DNA from: Papilionanthe hookeriana x Papilionanthe teres | Lineage: Eukaryota; Streptophyta; Magnoliopsida; Asparagales; Orchidaceae | DNA: 64,000 bases | Assembly: GCA_022702705.1 (NCBI GenBank) | Contig: CM040422.1 | Location: 42,617,270 to 42,681,269 of the forward strand | Direction: 5' to 3' | Shown here: piece by piece, positions 1 through 11,795 of the stretch | How the letters are laid out: every line of letters starts with the position of its first letter | How positions within the stretch are numbered: the stretch's first letter is position 1 | The notes under the pieces: generated by a model | Database searches by the model: none | Told to the model about the DNA's origin: nothing | The model's input: only the letters and a program-made list of their open reading frames with translations | Made by a program: the position numbers and the translations under genes

Positions 1-6
1 ATTAAA

Positions 7-333
7 TTGATGTGTCATACTTTAAAATTATGGGAGAGGGTAATTGAACATAGGTTAAGATGTATTACGAAGATTTCTCATAATCAATTTGGATTTATGC
101 TGGGAGTGTCTACCATGGAAGCTATACATTTATTGAGAGGTTTGATGGAGAAGTATAGAGATAATAAGGAGGATCTACATTTGATTTTTATTGATTTAGA
201 AAAAGCTTACGATAAGGTTCCTAGAGATGTTCTTTGGAGAGTCCTTGAGAAGAAAGGTGTTGATATAACTTATATTCAAGTCATTAAAGATATGTATGGA
301 GGTCTACATTGGAGTCTAAAGGTCTTCGTTTGA
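7..333 (+). pseudogene. LINE reverse transcriptase fragment (motif A region)
   Basis: This open frame of 108 codons covers the finger and palm start of an RTE-class reverse transcriptase. NQFGFMLGVST lies near residue 26 and FIDLEKAYDKVPRD near residue 61. After DMYGG the frame runs into sequence that belongs far downstream in the normal protein (SLK, then a stop), so the YADD block and thumb are deleted. The normal enzyme copies element RNA at a nicked target; this fragment cannot. Confidence 0.8.
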
Positions 334-697
334 GTAGAACTAAAACTGAATACATGGAATGTAATTTTAGTAATAGTAGGTCTAGTGACAGCAGTGTAAC
401 TTTGGGTGATCAAATTATTAAAAGGTGTGAATGATTTAGATATCTTGGGTCCATTGTTCAAAGCGATGGTGATATAGATGGGGATGTGAATAAGTAGAAT
501 TCGAGGTTGGTTGGTTGAAGTGGAGGAATGCGTCCGGCTCTATTGTGTGATAGAAAAGTACCGCTTAGACCGAAAGGAAAATTTTACAAGATGGTGAGTG
601 AGACCTTCAATGCTCTATGGTGCTGAATGTTGGCCTTTAAAAGAGAAGCATAATGTTAAGTTAAGTGTTGCCGAGATGAGAATGATTAGGTGGATGA

Positions 698-1009
698 GTG
701 GCTTTACTCTTAGAGACAAAATGTGAAATGAATATATCCGTAAAAGGGTTGGAGTTGCACCAAGTGACGGATAAAATTAGAGAGAGTCGCCTTAGATGGT
801 TTGGTCACATTAAACGTCGACCACTCGATGATCCGATTAGGAGAGTAGATGTTTTAAATACAACTTATGTTAAGAAAGGCAGAGGCGTACCTAGGAAAAC
901 TTGGGCTTATTGCATAAAAAATGATCTTAATTTATTAGAATTGAACGAAAATTTGACACTAAATCGGACACAATGGAGAAAAAGGATTCATGTAGCCGAC
1001 CCCACTTAG
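698..1009 (+). pseudogene. LINE reverse transcriptase C-terminal fragment
   Basis: This open frame holds the conserved C-terminal end of plant RTE-like LINE proteins. It has a RLRWFGHIKRR core, a GRGVPRKTW stretch, and ends with VADPT at the stop that precedes the GTT tail. The frame is not continuous with the upstream reverse transcriptase piece. Stops between 340 and 700 confirm decay. Confidence 0.75.
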
Positions 1010-1022
1010 TGGGATTAAGGCT

Positions 1023-1043
1023 TTGTTGTTGTTGTTGTTGTTG
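1023..1043 (+). repeat. (GTT)n LINE tail
   Basis: About seven GTT units directly follow the stop of the LINE C-terminal frame. They mark the 3' end of the RTE element and its junction with the LTR sequence that follows. Confidence 0.85.
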
Positions 1044-1046
1044 TAT

Positions 1047-4000
1047 TTTAATATTTTAATAATTAAAAAATAATAAAAATCACAAAAATAATAAAATTCA
1101 TCAAAATGTCACATTTTGAATTTTAATCACTTAGGAACAAACCCCATATTTTTCTTAGGTCTATTTAGTGAGATATTAAATTTTAAAGCTCTAGGGTAAT
1201 TTTAAAATTAAAAAAATGTATTTTCTAGCATTTTCACTAAAATAATTATAATAAATCATAGAAAAATCAGAAAATTGCGAAATTTATTCTCTGATTTCCT
1301 TGATATCAGAGAGATTTTTGAAAAATATAAAATTCATTTTTCAACATTTATTTTATTTTTAAATTAATTAATATTCCAAAACTTAAAATAATTATAATAA
1401 AAATAATATAATTAAAAAAATCACCAAAATTGGTCCAAGTGGTCCTCTGGTCATTAGGAATGTCCCCTAATTTTCTTAAGGACAGAAACTTTCCCTTGGT
1501 CATGTTATTAAATTTTCCTTGGAAATCTCTATTTTCTACCAAAAATAATTATATAAATAAATTAAATACAGAAAAATCACATTTTCTCCTCTCATGTCTT
1601 TATTGACATATGAGTGAAGTCACATAAAAATTTCAAGTTCATTTGAGTTCAATTAATTGAGTTATGAAATTATTAAGCTTAAAGGCCAAAAATGGTAATT
1701 AAAATTTTAACCCTTAATTAAAACTTTAGGTTTAATAAAAAATTAATAAGTAAAATATTTGATCCTAATCTGATTTGGATAATTGAAATTTAAATAATTA
1801 AAGGGTAGAAATCCATTAAACAATTTAAAATAATTAAACCTTAATTAAATAATTGATTGAATTTGGAAGAATAATAAAATTGGAGTTATTAAGATAGGGA
1901 TATTATTAGGAGGAGATTTATTCTTTAATTTAAAAATCCCTAAATTAATTATCTCATTAATATTCAGTTCTTAATTAAAATGATAACTCAAATTCAAAAC
2001 ATTAAAAGACTTAATCATTAAACTAATATTAAATTATTAAACTCTTTTAAAGTGTTAATTAAAATTAAAAAAATAAATTAAATTAAAAATTAAATTAAAT
2101 TAAGTAAATAAAATTAAATAAAATAAAATAAAATTAAATTAAATTAAATTAAAAGTTGAATTAAATTAAAAATTAAATTAAATTAAATAAATTAAATTAA
2201 ATTAAATAAAATAAAAATTAAAAGTTGAATTAAATTAAAGATTAAATTAAATTAAATTAAATAAACAAATTAAATTAAATTGAATAAATTAAATTAAATT
2301 AAATTAAATAAATAAAATCAAATTAAATTAAGTAAAATTAAATTAAATTAAATTAAAATTAAAAGTTAAATTAAATTAAAATTAAATTAAATCAAATTAA
2401 ATTAAAATTAAATCAAATCAAATTAATTTAATTTAACATCAAATCAAACTAAATTGAATGAATAAATTAAATTAAATTAAATTAAATAAATAAAATCAAA
2501 TTAAATAAATTAAATTAAATTGAATTAAATTAAATTAAAGATTAAATTAAATTAAATTAAATTAAGTTGAATTAAATATAACATCACCAAAGACATAAAG
2601 AATTCAAAATAAATCTAAAGTAACTTGAACACTATTCCAAATTTAAACCCATTAATGGAAATTAAACTAAATCACAAACCATTTGAACTCCAATTTACCC
2701 TCAAAAGCTTTAGTTATCATAACTCCTAAACGAGAATATTAAATGAAATGTTACTTCACCTATAGGATATTCAAATGTCCTAGTTCATCGAGCAAGATAA
2801 CAAAAGTTGAGATTCTTGGACTATTAATTCATTTGTGTAATCGAATCCATTCGGACTTAAAACAATTCTAGCAATATTGAAAAGATGTTTAAGATTCTTC
2901 TTAAGCACTTCCTCAATATGATAGGATATTTATAAGAACAATTGAACCCAATTGTTCTTTGATGAAGAAAATCGTCCTCAAACCAAAACACAAAGACATA
3001 TACGTCATAGGAAATGACTAGCCATAGGATTAGGAATTTGGTAGAAAACCATAACCCTTACCTTAGCTTTTACCAAGGGACTTGCTTAAATATTCTAATT
3101 GTGTTTTAAGTGCAGCTTGGGATGACAGGAAGACCCTCCAGGTACGCTGTTATTTTATTGCGATTTACTTTCTTGCAATTTACATTATTGCAATTTATTT
3201 AACTGCATTGCACTTACTTTTCTTGCATGATAAACAACTGTTGCATGAAAACCCACACCTTTAGGATAGTCCCTAAAACTGAAACCAAAACTAAGTTAAA
3301 AGTTATTGCAAGATAAAATTCACCGCCACAACATTTCAAAATATAAAACAACTCAAAATTTAATCACAAACGAACACAAAACTACGATTAGAACTAAATT
3401 AAAACGTCTCGTTGGATGATCTGGAATACCTCGGATGATGTAACCTACGTGTTGCTAACAGGATTTCCACGGTCTAAATGAAAGTGTGGAACTCATTTAG
3501 TTGAGTTTAGCAAATTCATCCGGACTAAGTGAATCCGATAAAAATAATGATGCGGAAGGATGGAACCGTGGGATCTTAACCGGTGTCGTTATAATCAACT
3601 TTAAGATTTGTTTTAATTAAAATATTGAAAACACTTGGAAATTAAGATTTTGTCTAAACCAAAACACTTTTCTCATCCCCCGATTTATGACTTCTAAAAT
3701 TGAACCTCTGCAACAACAAGGAGCTCGGAGCATGGTGGGCAGCACGGCCATCGTCATCAGCAAAACCTGAGTCTACTTCAGCAAAACTTTCCTAGAATTA
3801 AAAAAAACAAAGCCATAGGACTTCGAGGTAGTTTGCCTAGTGCAACATAAATCCTCAACTCTTCGTTAGGCACTTGCATTGCAAATTAAGCCCTAACCGG
3901 TCTTAGGATTCCGAGGTAGTCGTCCGGTACGACAATAAACCCTCACATCTTCGAGGCTATTTGTTTGATTTTATCATACAAATATAAGCCCTAATTATTT

Positions 4001-4638
4001 AAAATTGGCAAGATCAAAACATTTAAATAAATATTAGGACTTTCCTAAACTCGAAGCCAAACAATAGGATAGTCGGGAAATTACCGAAGTTCGCTTTGAA
4101 TGCGTGATTTCTCCTACTTTTCTTCCTTTGGATTCCCAAAACAAAATGTTCCAAATTTGATCCATTCCCTATTGAAATTCCAAAATTCAATCCCTTAAAA
4201 ACTTAAACTTTGAAATCCTTAAGAGCAGAATTATTGATTATTATCGAGAGTTTTCTTAGGTGATTCCCATCACTTAAGATGTAATTAACTATAGGGGCTT
4301 GCCCTTATAGGGAATTTTAAAGAACCTGAGTAATATAAACCCTGTTTAATGCTTTCATATTAAGCAGGGGAATTTGTCGGCTTATAAAATTGGTTCGTAG
4401 ACCGAACGGATTCACAAATCTTCTAGTTTATTTAATCGAGCCCCACCGTCAAGCAGTGTGTCTATCCTTAGGGATAAATACACGGTTTGTGGTGCGGTGC
4501 TCGTTTATATAAACTATTTGGGATGTGAGATCGGTTTAATCTCATATCTTAAAACCTTCAAATTTAAAAATTATTTTCAAAGTCAAATATTACTTTTCAA
4601 AATTATTTATTTAAATTAAATTAAAAAATATGCCGACA
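1047..4638 (+). mobile_element. Family-1 giant LTR, truncated copy A
   Basis: This stretch aligns over its length with 10480-13986 in the solo LTR and, inverted, with 57529-60900. Shared landmarks are an AT-rich AAATT array, a block near 3080-3260, and the segment 4250-4560 that closes with ATATGCCGACA at 4638. The 5' part of the LTR is missing, replaced by the LINE. Compared with the solo LTR it lacks about 65 bases between the two CCGACA motifs at the 3' end. No primer site follows, so it is not the 5' LTR of an intact element here. Confidence 0.8.
2050..2575 (+). repeat. Imperfect AAATT pentanucleotide array (copy A)
   Basis: A long run of AAATT units with AAAT interruptions, inside the family-1 LTR. 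The solo LTR and the inverted copy carry the same array at the same LTR position with different length and phasing, so it is an LTR-borne unstable array. Confidence 0.85.
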
Positions 4639-5629
4639 GCTGTCTCTCCTAGTGAATTAATGTATAATTTTATTTTAAATCATCAACAGGATGCAAACGC
4701 GACAAGTAAAAAAGGCTCTAATGGAGTCCTAAGTATCGATCCCACAAGGAGGTGGTAATTCTTATGATAATAACGCAAAGACACAATATTCAAACTATAT
4801 AAAACTTTAATAAGAAAAACTGTAATAAGAAAAAATAGGGCAAAATTGGTTTGATGTAGCTAATAAAACTAGGTTTATTAAACTAATCTTTAAAAATCAA
4901 AGTTAAATTTACTAAGACTAAACTAAATTTTGAGACCAAGGGTTCAAATTTAAGAAAGTATCATTCCCATTTACAATGGGGTTATAGTCAATGAATGAAT
5001 CCAATTGTTGTAAATTGTATTATGTCAAATAGGAGCATTCCAATTTTTTCTCCTTTTCACGAGCGAAAAAGAACCTTGGCTAATCTAGAGTTTGGTCCAT
5101 AAATCTGTGGTTAGGCTGGAAAGATACTGGCCCTCACTCCATAATTTCAATGTTTCCCTCACCTGAGGGCTAAGATCTCGCGTTAGTTTCCAAACAGCTG
5201 GTCTAAATTATGGATTTTAGTCCATCACCCTAAAATCTCGAATTCAACTCCAAACAAAGTATAATTCTCATATTTAGTTGCACTCAATCCCATAGACTAC
5301 ATTCTCATCCATGAAATCAAATGTGAATCTTACTCTATTGTAGAAAATATAGTCCTTTTGGATCATATGTTTCATAATAAATTTTAGCAATTCAATTGGT
5401 AAGATCGAAAAGTAAATGATGTTCAAAGTTTGAATCATCACAATTATGAATATTTGATTATTGTGCAATAATCTTGATTCTTCGCTTGACTATAACTCAT
5501 TGTAGAGAGAATGACAAAAAAACTACTTAGAATTCATGAGGAAGATACAAAAAAATATAGATTTTATATATAAAAATATGTTTACAAAAAAATGTAAAGA
5601 AACATAACTTATCTCAATCTCCTCCCCAC
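4639..5629. other. Unclassified repeat DNA, left flank of the Ogre-like element
   Basis: No convincing gene. The text near 4730-4760 (TATCGATCCCACAAGGAGG) resembles a motif common in plant Ty3 LTRs, so this is probably a remnant of another LTR retrotransposon. It ends with CCCAC, the left target duplication of the 24-kb insertion. Its original continuation therefore starts at 29886. Confidence 0.4.
5625..5629. repeat. Target-site duplication, left (CCCAC)
   Basis: CCCAC directly precedes TGTCGGCG at 5630. The same five bases directly follow GAGGTCAACA at 29881-29885. This pairs the two outer ends of the minus-strand element. Confidence 0.85.
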
Positions 5630-6684
5630 TGTCGGCGTATTTTTGGGTGTGAAGTGTCCATAAGAAGCTGTCGGTTGCCGGAATCGAAATCCCGTCGCCC
5701 GCTTCGGAAGGATGCTTCAACATGATTTTAGAAAAGAAGTATGAAGTCAAACTGACCCCATATTTTTCATAGTTTAAATGAAAGAGCGCTACACCTCAAG
5801 TCATGCATTTATCCCGAAAGACAAACACAAAACTTGAGGGTGAGGCTCGATCAAATAAACTAAGAAATATATGACGTCCGTTTAGTCTGCGAAACCATTT
5901 TATTTGCTGACAAGTTCCCCTATTTAATATGAAGAATTAAATAGGGTTTATTTTAAGCTGGGTTCGAAAATGCTTCCTATAAGGGCAAGCCCCTATAGTT
6001 AATTACATCTTAAATGACCGAGATCACTTAAGAAAACTCTCGATAAAAATTAGGAAATATTATCTTCAAGGAGGTCTAAAGGATAGGACATTTCAACGTA
6101 ATCGGACAAAGAGGTGTGAAAGGGGATTGACTCAAATCTGGAACATTTTATTGTAGGATCCAATGGAAGAAAGACTAGGGGATATCAGAGATCCGGAGGC
6201 GAACCTCGGTGACTTCCTAAGCTATCCTATGATTTGGCTTTGATTTAGAGGAGATATTATTTAAGTGTTTCATCCTATCAATTTTATTTAAATAGGGCTT
6301 ACATTCGTGTGAAACGATCACACGAATAGCCTAGAAGATGTGAGGATTTAGGTCGTAACGAACGACAACCTCGGAATCCTAAAACGAGTTGGGGCTTATA
6401 TTGTACAGCAAAACTATACAAAGGCCCAACAAGAGGTTGAGGATTTATGTCGCACTAAGCGAACAACCTCGAAATCCTATTGATTGTTATTTAACTAAGG
6501 AATGGTTTAGTTGTTGTAGACGTGTTTTGCTGTTGAAGATGGCCGTGCTGCCCACCGCTAGCTCCAAGCTCCTTGCCGTGAAGAGGTTAAGTTTTCTAAG
6601 ATGGCAAGTCAAAATATTCAATCAGGTGGCCCTATGGTTGAGTTCTCCTAAACATCCTATGCAAGTATTTTTAGATGTTGTACA
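5630..6684 (-). repeat. 3' LTR of Ogre-like element, distal part
   Basis: It matches 24603-25657 in the same orientation, starting TGTCGGCGTATTTTTGGG. It is the terminal (R/U5 side) part of the minus-strand 3' LTR, separated from the rest by the solo LTR at 6685-13986. The last five bases (6680-6684) are one copy of the GTACA duplication. Confidence 0.88.
6680..6684. repeat. Target-site duplication of solo LTR, left (GTACA)
   Basis: GTACA stands just before TGTTGACCTC and recurs at 13987-13991 just after GCCGACA. The uninterrupted 5' LTR reads GTACA once at the matching place, near 25651-25655, confirming the empty site. Confidence 0.9.
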
Positions 6685-8883
6685 TGTTGACCTCATTTTT
6701 GATGAGGTCTTCCCTTCTTCTTTTTAGTGCTTAGGATCTAGCCTTAGGCTTTTCCTTTGACTATCTTAGAGGACTAGAATTGGGACCCGCCTTTTAGAAA
6801 TTCAAACCACTTCTAAACTCCCCGCAAACTCCACAAACTTGACTATAGACCCCTAATCACCTAGAGGGTTGAAATCAAATGTGGAAATTTAAAAGATGAG
6901 TTCCTATAGGATTCTTTGGCCTTAGACCGCCCGGTGGCCCTGGTCCAGTGAAGGGGCCGACTTACACTACACTTACACACTACATTTCCACACACTTCCT
7001 AAAACCACACCTATACCCAACTTAACCTCCCGACTCATGTAGGTGATTCACATGGATGGTCCTTAACCCCTAAGCTCTTGCCAAGAGGGTTAGGAACAAC
7101 ATAGTGAATGCCTCAAATGAGTCCTTTCATGGCTCATATGGGCTTGAAATGGCTTCATGGCTCAACCAAAATGATTTCTTTCCACCTAGATTCACCCAAT
7201 CTTCAATTTCCTAAATTTTCAATTTTTGACCCCGGGACCCTACACCTACTAAACCTACCCAAAACCCTTAAAATTACCCAAATTTTCGCAAAATTTCCAA
7301 ATTACCCAAAATTTTCCAAAATCAATCCCAAACATCTCCACATCACTCAAATTGATCATCCATACCCAAAAATACCAAAGATTCCAAAAATACCCCCCAA
7401 TACCCTCCAAATACCCAAAATACCCTTCTTGGCCTAAAAATCCAAAAATTCAGAAAATTCCCAGAAAATTCCAGAAAATCCTAAATATTCCCAATTTCAT
7501 TTTGTCCAACTACACCATGGGCCAATTTTGTCAATTTACCCTACTTTTGTCAAAACCCCCAAATTGACCCATTTTAACCTAAAGTGAACCCAATGTTAAA
7601 CCAAACCTATCCAATTGACCAAAATTCTGGTCCAATTCAATTCTAAAGTTCAATTCAACATTCCCAATACCAATCTAGACCAAATCCAAGTCCAATTTGA
7701 TTGACATTTGGATCCAATCTCACTTTTGGCCTTAAAGCCCAATTTGGACCCATGACCCAAACTTAACCCAAACTCACCCAATTCAACTCCAATTAACCTC
7801 AAATCTTTTCTAAATCTTCCTTAACATTCCCACAAACAAAACCCTAACATGATTTGCCCAAAATTTAGACCCAAACCCCACTCAAACTCAACCCAAGGTT
7901 AAAAGGCCCATTTTTGACCTAAGCCCAAACCTAACCCAAATTCAACCCAATTCAAATCCAAATCACCCCCAATTTGTTTCAAATCACTCATGACACATCT
8001 ATGAGCTAAACCCAACAATTATTTGGCCCAACCTCTTTACAAAATTCCCATCCATAAATTCATTTTTAAACTTAAGGGCCCATTCCTTAAACCATTTTAA
8101 AAGCCCACTTCCACCAAATCCAAAGCCCCAAAAATTCTTCCAAAGCCCATATGACATTTCCCCTCATCATACTTTCAATTAAAATCATCCCTAAGTCCTA
8201 AACCAATGATCAAATATTTCTAAATGAAGCTTCATCCAAATTTCCACCAAATTATCCAAAATCCTTAAAATCCTTTTTTATGAAATCGACCAAACTTTTC
8301 GCCAGCCAAAGGTGAGCCATGAAGCCATGCATGAGCCACATGTGAGCCATGAGAGCTTTGGACACTCCACCATGCCATATTGGGTAAGAAGAGGGGGGCT
8401 TTCCTTAATCCCTAAAGCTCATTAGCCTTAATCATGTTTCACCTAAACTTAAATTTAATCCAAATATATTTGGATGGAGACTTCTCCATGCCAAACCAGT
8501 CGATCCCTTTCGATCCCCCACAGCATCCAAAGCCACCTTGAAGGGTGCACCAAGCCCAAATGGGTGGATTGACCCATTTAGACTCAAAACTAGCCATGCC
8601 CCATTCTACTTTGATTCAACCACTTTACACATGGCATTTGCCAATCGCCTACACTAAACCCCAGTCACCGACCCACCCGACCAAGATGGTGACCATCGCT
8701 CGGCCAGCCGGCCACCGAGCCGCCGGAAAACACCATGGCCGAGAGCTCACATGTGAGCCAACATTGAAATTCTCACTTGCTGAGCTGCCCCATGCCTAGT
8801 GGTCACCATGGCTGTTCTTCTCCTCACCAGGAAGCGAGCCTGATCCCAAGCCCTAACTCCCTCAGGAGGCCCTCGACCAGCTC

Positions 8884-8891
8884 TATTTAAA
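8884..8891 (+). promoter_or_regulatory. Possible LTR TATA box (family 1)
   Basis: TATTTAAA in the context CTCTATTTAAACTCC. The inverted copy has TATTTAA at the matching place (62491-62497, minus strand). It lies 2.2 kb into the LTR, just before the best-conserved leader, so it may set the U3/R border. The transcription start itself is inferred. Confidence 0.4.
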
Positions 8892-9266
8892 CTCCACCCC
8901 TCTCGGCCATGAAAAAAGAGAAGCATAAACCTTGCCAAAACTCTGCCAAAATTGTTCCAGACCCTCTTCCACCCTTAGAGCACTTGATCCCCAGTGGAAT
9001 TCCCTGCCATTTCTCCTCCGAAAGCTCGATTTCGTAGTTGAAATTCCACCCAAAACCAGGACACTTCTCCACAGTGAGCCAATTCCCGAATTGATTGGCT
9101 CTACACCTTCACTCGGACCAAGAGAAGGTGTCCACCATCAAAAGCCCCATCTCCCGGACCACCCAGCTTGCTCCGATCCTCCAAGCTTTGTGATCGGGCT
9201 TGGTCGAAATCATATCCGGACAATTCACCGGACCGAGGAGACTTCATCCGGAGCTTCCAGGACCCA

Positions 9267-9428
9267 ATCGAAGGTGCAACAACTCTCGGATTGAAGCCAC
9301 ACTTCTCCGAGCCAAGGTATGAGCTAACTCTTCATCCCGAGCTTCGGAGATTCTCCATTTTAAATGCTTTAGTTTCAATGCATGTTAACCAGTATAGATG
9401 TGTTCGTCTCTTCAAGACGAATCCATAG
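9267..9428 (+). other. Conserved 53-codon open frame in family-1 LTR leader
   Basis: The frame reading IEGATTLG near 9267 and ending VRLFKTNP-stop at 9428 is matched in the inverted copy (62117-61956, minus strand). There it reads IEGDTTLG to VRLFKMNP-stop, with the same 53-codon length and no indel. Upstream of IEG the two copies differ by an indel that breaks frame. It may be a small leader ORF or simply conserved regulatory DNA. No protein family recognised. Confidence 0.3.
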
Positions 9429-9482
9429 AGTATAAGAACATAAAAATCCATCGAGAATCGAGCGAGATCTTAGGGATTTAGT

Positions 9483-9700
9483 GTGGACGGCTCTCGGCGA
9501 GAACGCTTGGGGACGATGAACGGATGTCGTCCATTCAATACACGCGCGGACGGACGGCTCGGATGGCGTCGGACCGAGAGACGGTACGAGAACCGCGGGG
9601 CCCGGGCTGCCGACTCAAGCGGCGGCGTCGAATGGGAGCGCGCCGCGCGGCCTTTCGGAGTCGCTCGAGGATGCGTTGGCGCTGACTCGGATAAGTAGAA
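9483..9700 (+). other. CpG-rich block inside AT-rich LTR (copy B)
   Basis: About 220 bases are strongly GC- and CpG-rich, while flanking LTR is AT-rich. The block stays open in one frame but has no recognisable domain. The inverted copy has a similar block at 61680-61910, so it is a stable part of the LTR, just after the conserved leader. Confidence 0.6.
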
Positions 9701-11511
9701 AATTAGGGATTTTTTGATTTATTTAATTCCCTAAACTTCAAAAATTCATATCTCTGTGTAGAAAAATCAGAAAAATAAAATAAAAATACCCTCTTGCTCA
9801 GTGAAGAGAGGAGAATAATGTGGAAAAGAAATCACTTAATTTCATCAAATATTTTATTTTTTATGATTTATTTACTCTCTGCATTGTTTTAATTCTCCAT
9901 GCATGCATACAATTCACCATGGCATGAGACCATAGGGCTTTTGAAGCCTCCGAATTTGGGAACATTCCCTGAATTTTCCAAAGTCGGAGGCCATCCCTAT
10001 GAGGAGTTCTTGATTTTTCAAGTTCGAGTTCACCGTTTTGAGTATTTTAATTCCAGTAAATAGCATGTTGTGAAATAAATTCTAGGAAAATTTGGTGATG
10101 TTCCTTATGACCGGAGAACCCTAGGAAAAATAGATTTTGGATTAGTTCATTCAAAACAACCCTAATTGGCTTAAACACCCAAAATAGGTCTTTAATTAAT
10201 TAGAGTTAACCAGGTATCAAATTGACTTGAAATCAATTCTCCACTGACTTTTAGGATCAGAGGAATCTACCATAAAAATTTGAGGTCAATCGGACTTGGT
10301 TAGCCCCACTAATTGGGTTGATTAAGTCACTTAGCCATTTTAAACTTTAAAAATTCATAACTTTTAAAATACTTTTTAAAAATCCATCAAATTGGTTTTG
10401 GAGCCTCTCTGATATCAGGGGAATCTAAAAAAATTAAAATTTCAATTTTCTAAAAAAGTTGATTTTTAATAAAATTTAAATATTTTTAATAATTAAAAAA
10501 TAATAAAAATCACAAAAATAATAAAATTCACCAAAATATCACATTTTGAATTTTAATCACTTAAGAACAAATCCCACATTTTTCTTAGGTCTATTTAGTG
10601 AGATATTGAATTTTAAAGCTCTAGGGTAATTTTAAAATTAAAAAAATGTATTTTCTAGCATTTTCACTAAAATAATTATAATAAATCATAGAAAAATCAG
10701 AAAATTGCAAAATTTGCTTCTCTGGTTTCCTTGATATCAAAGAGATTTTTGAAAAATATAAAACCCATTTTTTCAACATTTATTTTATTTTTAAATTAAT
10801 TAACACTCCAAAACTCAAAATAATTATAATAAAAATAATATAATTCAAAAAATCACCAAAATTGGTCCAAGTGCTTCTCTAGTCATTAGGAATGTCCCCT
10901 AATTTTCTTAAGGACAGAAACTTTCCCTTGGTCATGTTATTAAATTTTCTTTGAAAATCTCTATTTTCCACCAAAAATAATTATATAAATAAATTAAATA
11001 CAGAAAAATTACATTTTCTCCTCTCATGTCTTTATTGACATATGAGTGAAGTCACATAAAAATTTCAAGTTCATTTGGGTTCAATTTAGTGAGTTATGAA
11101 ATTATTAAGCTTAAAGGGTAAAATGGTAATTAAAATCTTTAATCCTTAATTAAAACTTTAGGTTTAATAAAAAATCAACAAGTAAAATATTTGATCTTAA
11201 TCTGGTTTGGATGATTGAAATTTAAATAATTAAAGGGTAGAAACCCATTAAATAATTTTAAAATGATTAAACTTTAATTAAATAATAGATTAAATTTGGA
11301 GGAATAATAAATTGGAATTATTAAAATAAGGGATATTTATTAGGAAGAGATTTATTCTTTAATTTAAAAATCCCTAAACTAATTATATCATTAATACTCA
11401 ATTTTTAATTAAAATGATAACTCAAATTTAAAATATTAAAAGACTTAATTAAATTATTAAACTCTTTTGAAATTTCAATTAAAATTAAAAATAAAGTAAA
11501 TTAAAGATAAA

Positions 11512-11795
11512 TTAAAATTAAATTAAATTAAATTAAATTAAATTAAATTAAATTAAATTAAAATTAAATTAAATTAAAATTAAAATTAAATTAAATTAAA
11601 TTAAAACAAATTAAATTAAATTAAACTAAATTAAAATTAAATTAAATTAAATTAAATTAAATAATTAAATTAAATTAAATTAAATTAAATTAAAATTAAA
11701 TCAAATTAAATTAAATTAAATTAAATTAAATAATTAAATTAAATTAAATTAAATTAAATCAAATTAAATTAAAATTAAATCAAATCAAATTAATT
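11512..11795 (+). repeat. AAATT pentanucleotide array (copy B)
   Basis: Near-perfect AAATT units with occasional AAAATT and AAATC variants, at the same LTR position as the arrays at 2050-2575 and (inverted) 59655-59935. Regular phasing suggests more recent slippage than in copy A. Confidence 0.88.

Larger units (their letters stand above)
1..1046 (+). mobile_element. RTE-type LINE remnant, 3' end with (GTT)n tail
   Basis: This is the 3' part of a non-LTR retrotransposon; the start lies outside the window or is missing. The first open stretch has the plant RTE-like reverse transcriptase text NQFGFMLGVST and FIDLEKAYDKVPRD (palm motif A). Later stretches carry the C-terminal part (RLRWFGHIKRRPLDDPIRR, then ADPT just before the end). 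The element closes with a run of GTT repeats at about 1023-1043, a typical RTE 3' tail. The catalytic YADD segment is absent because motif A sequence joins directly to much later sequence near base 305. In-frame stops and frame changes show it is dead. It sits at the truncated edge of a family-1 LTR and probably inserted into it. Confidence 0.85.

Noticed and set aside
8545..9294. Open frames in the GC-richer part of the 7.3-kb LTR
   Set aside because: They are not kept in the inverted copy except for the 53-codon part listed separately.
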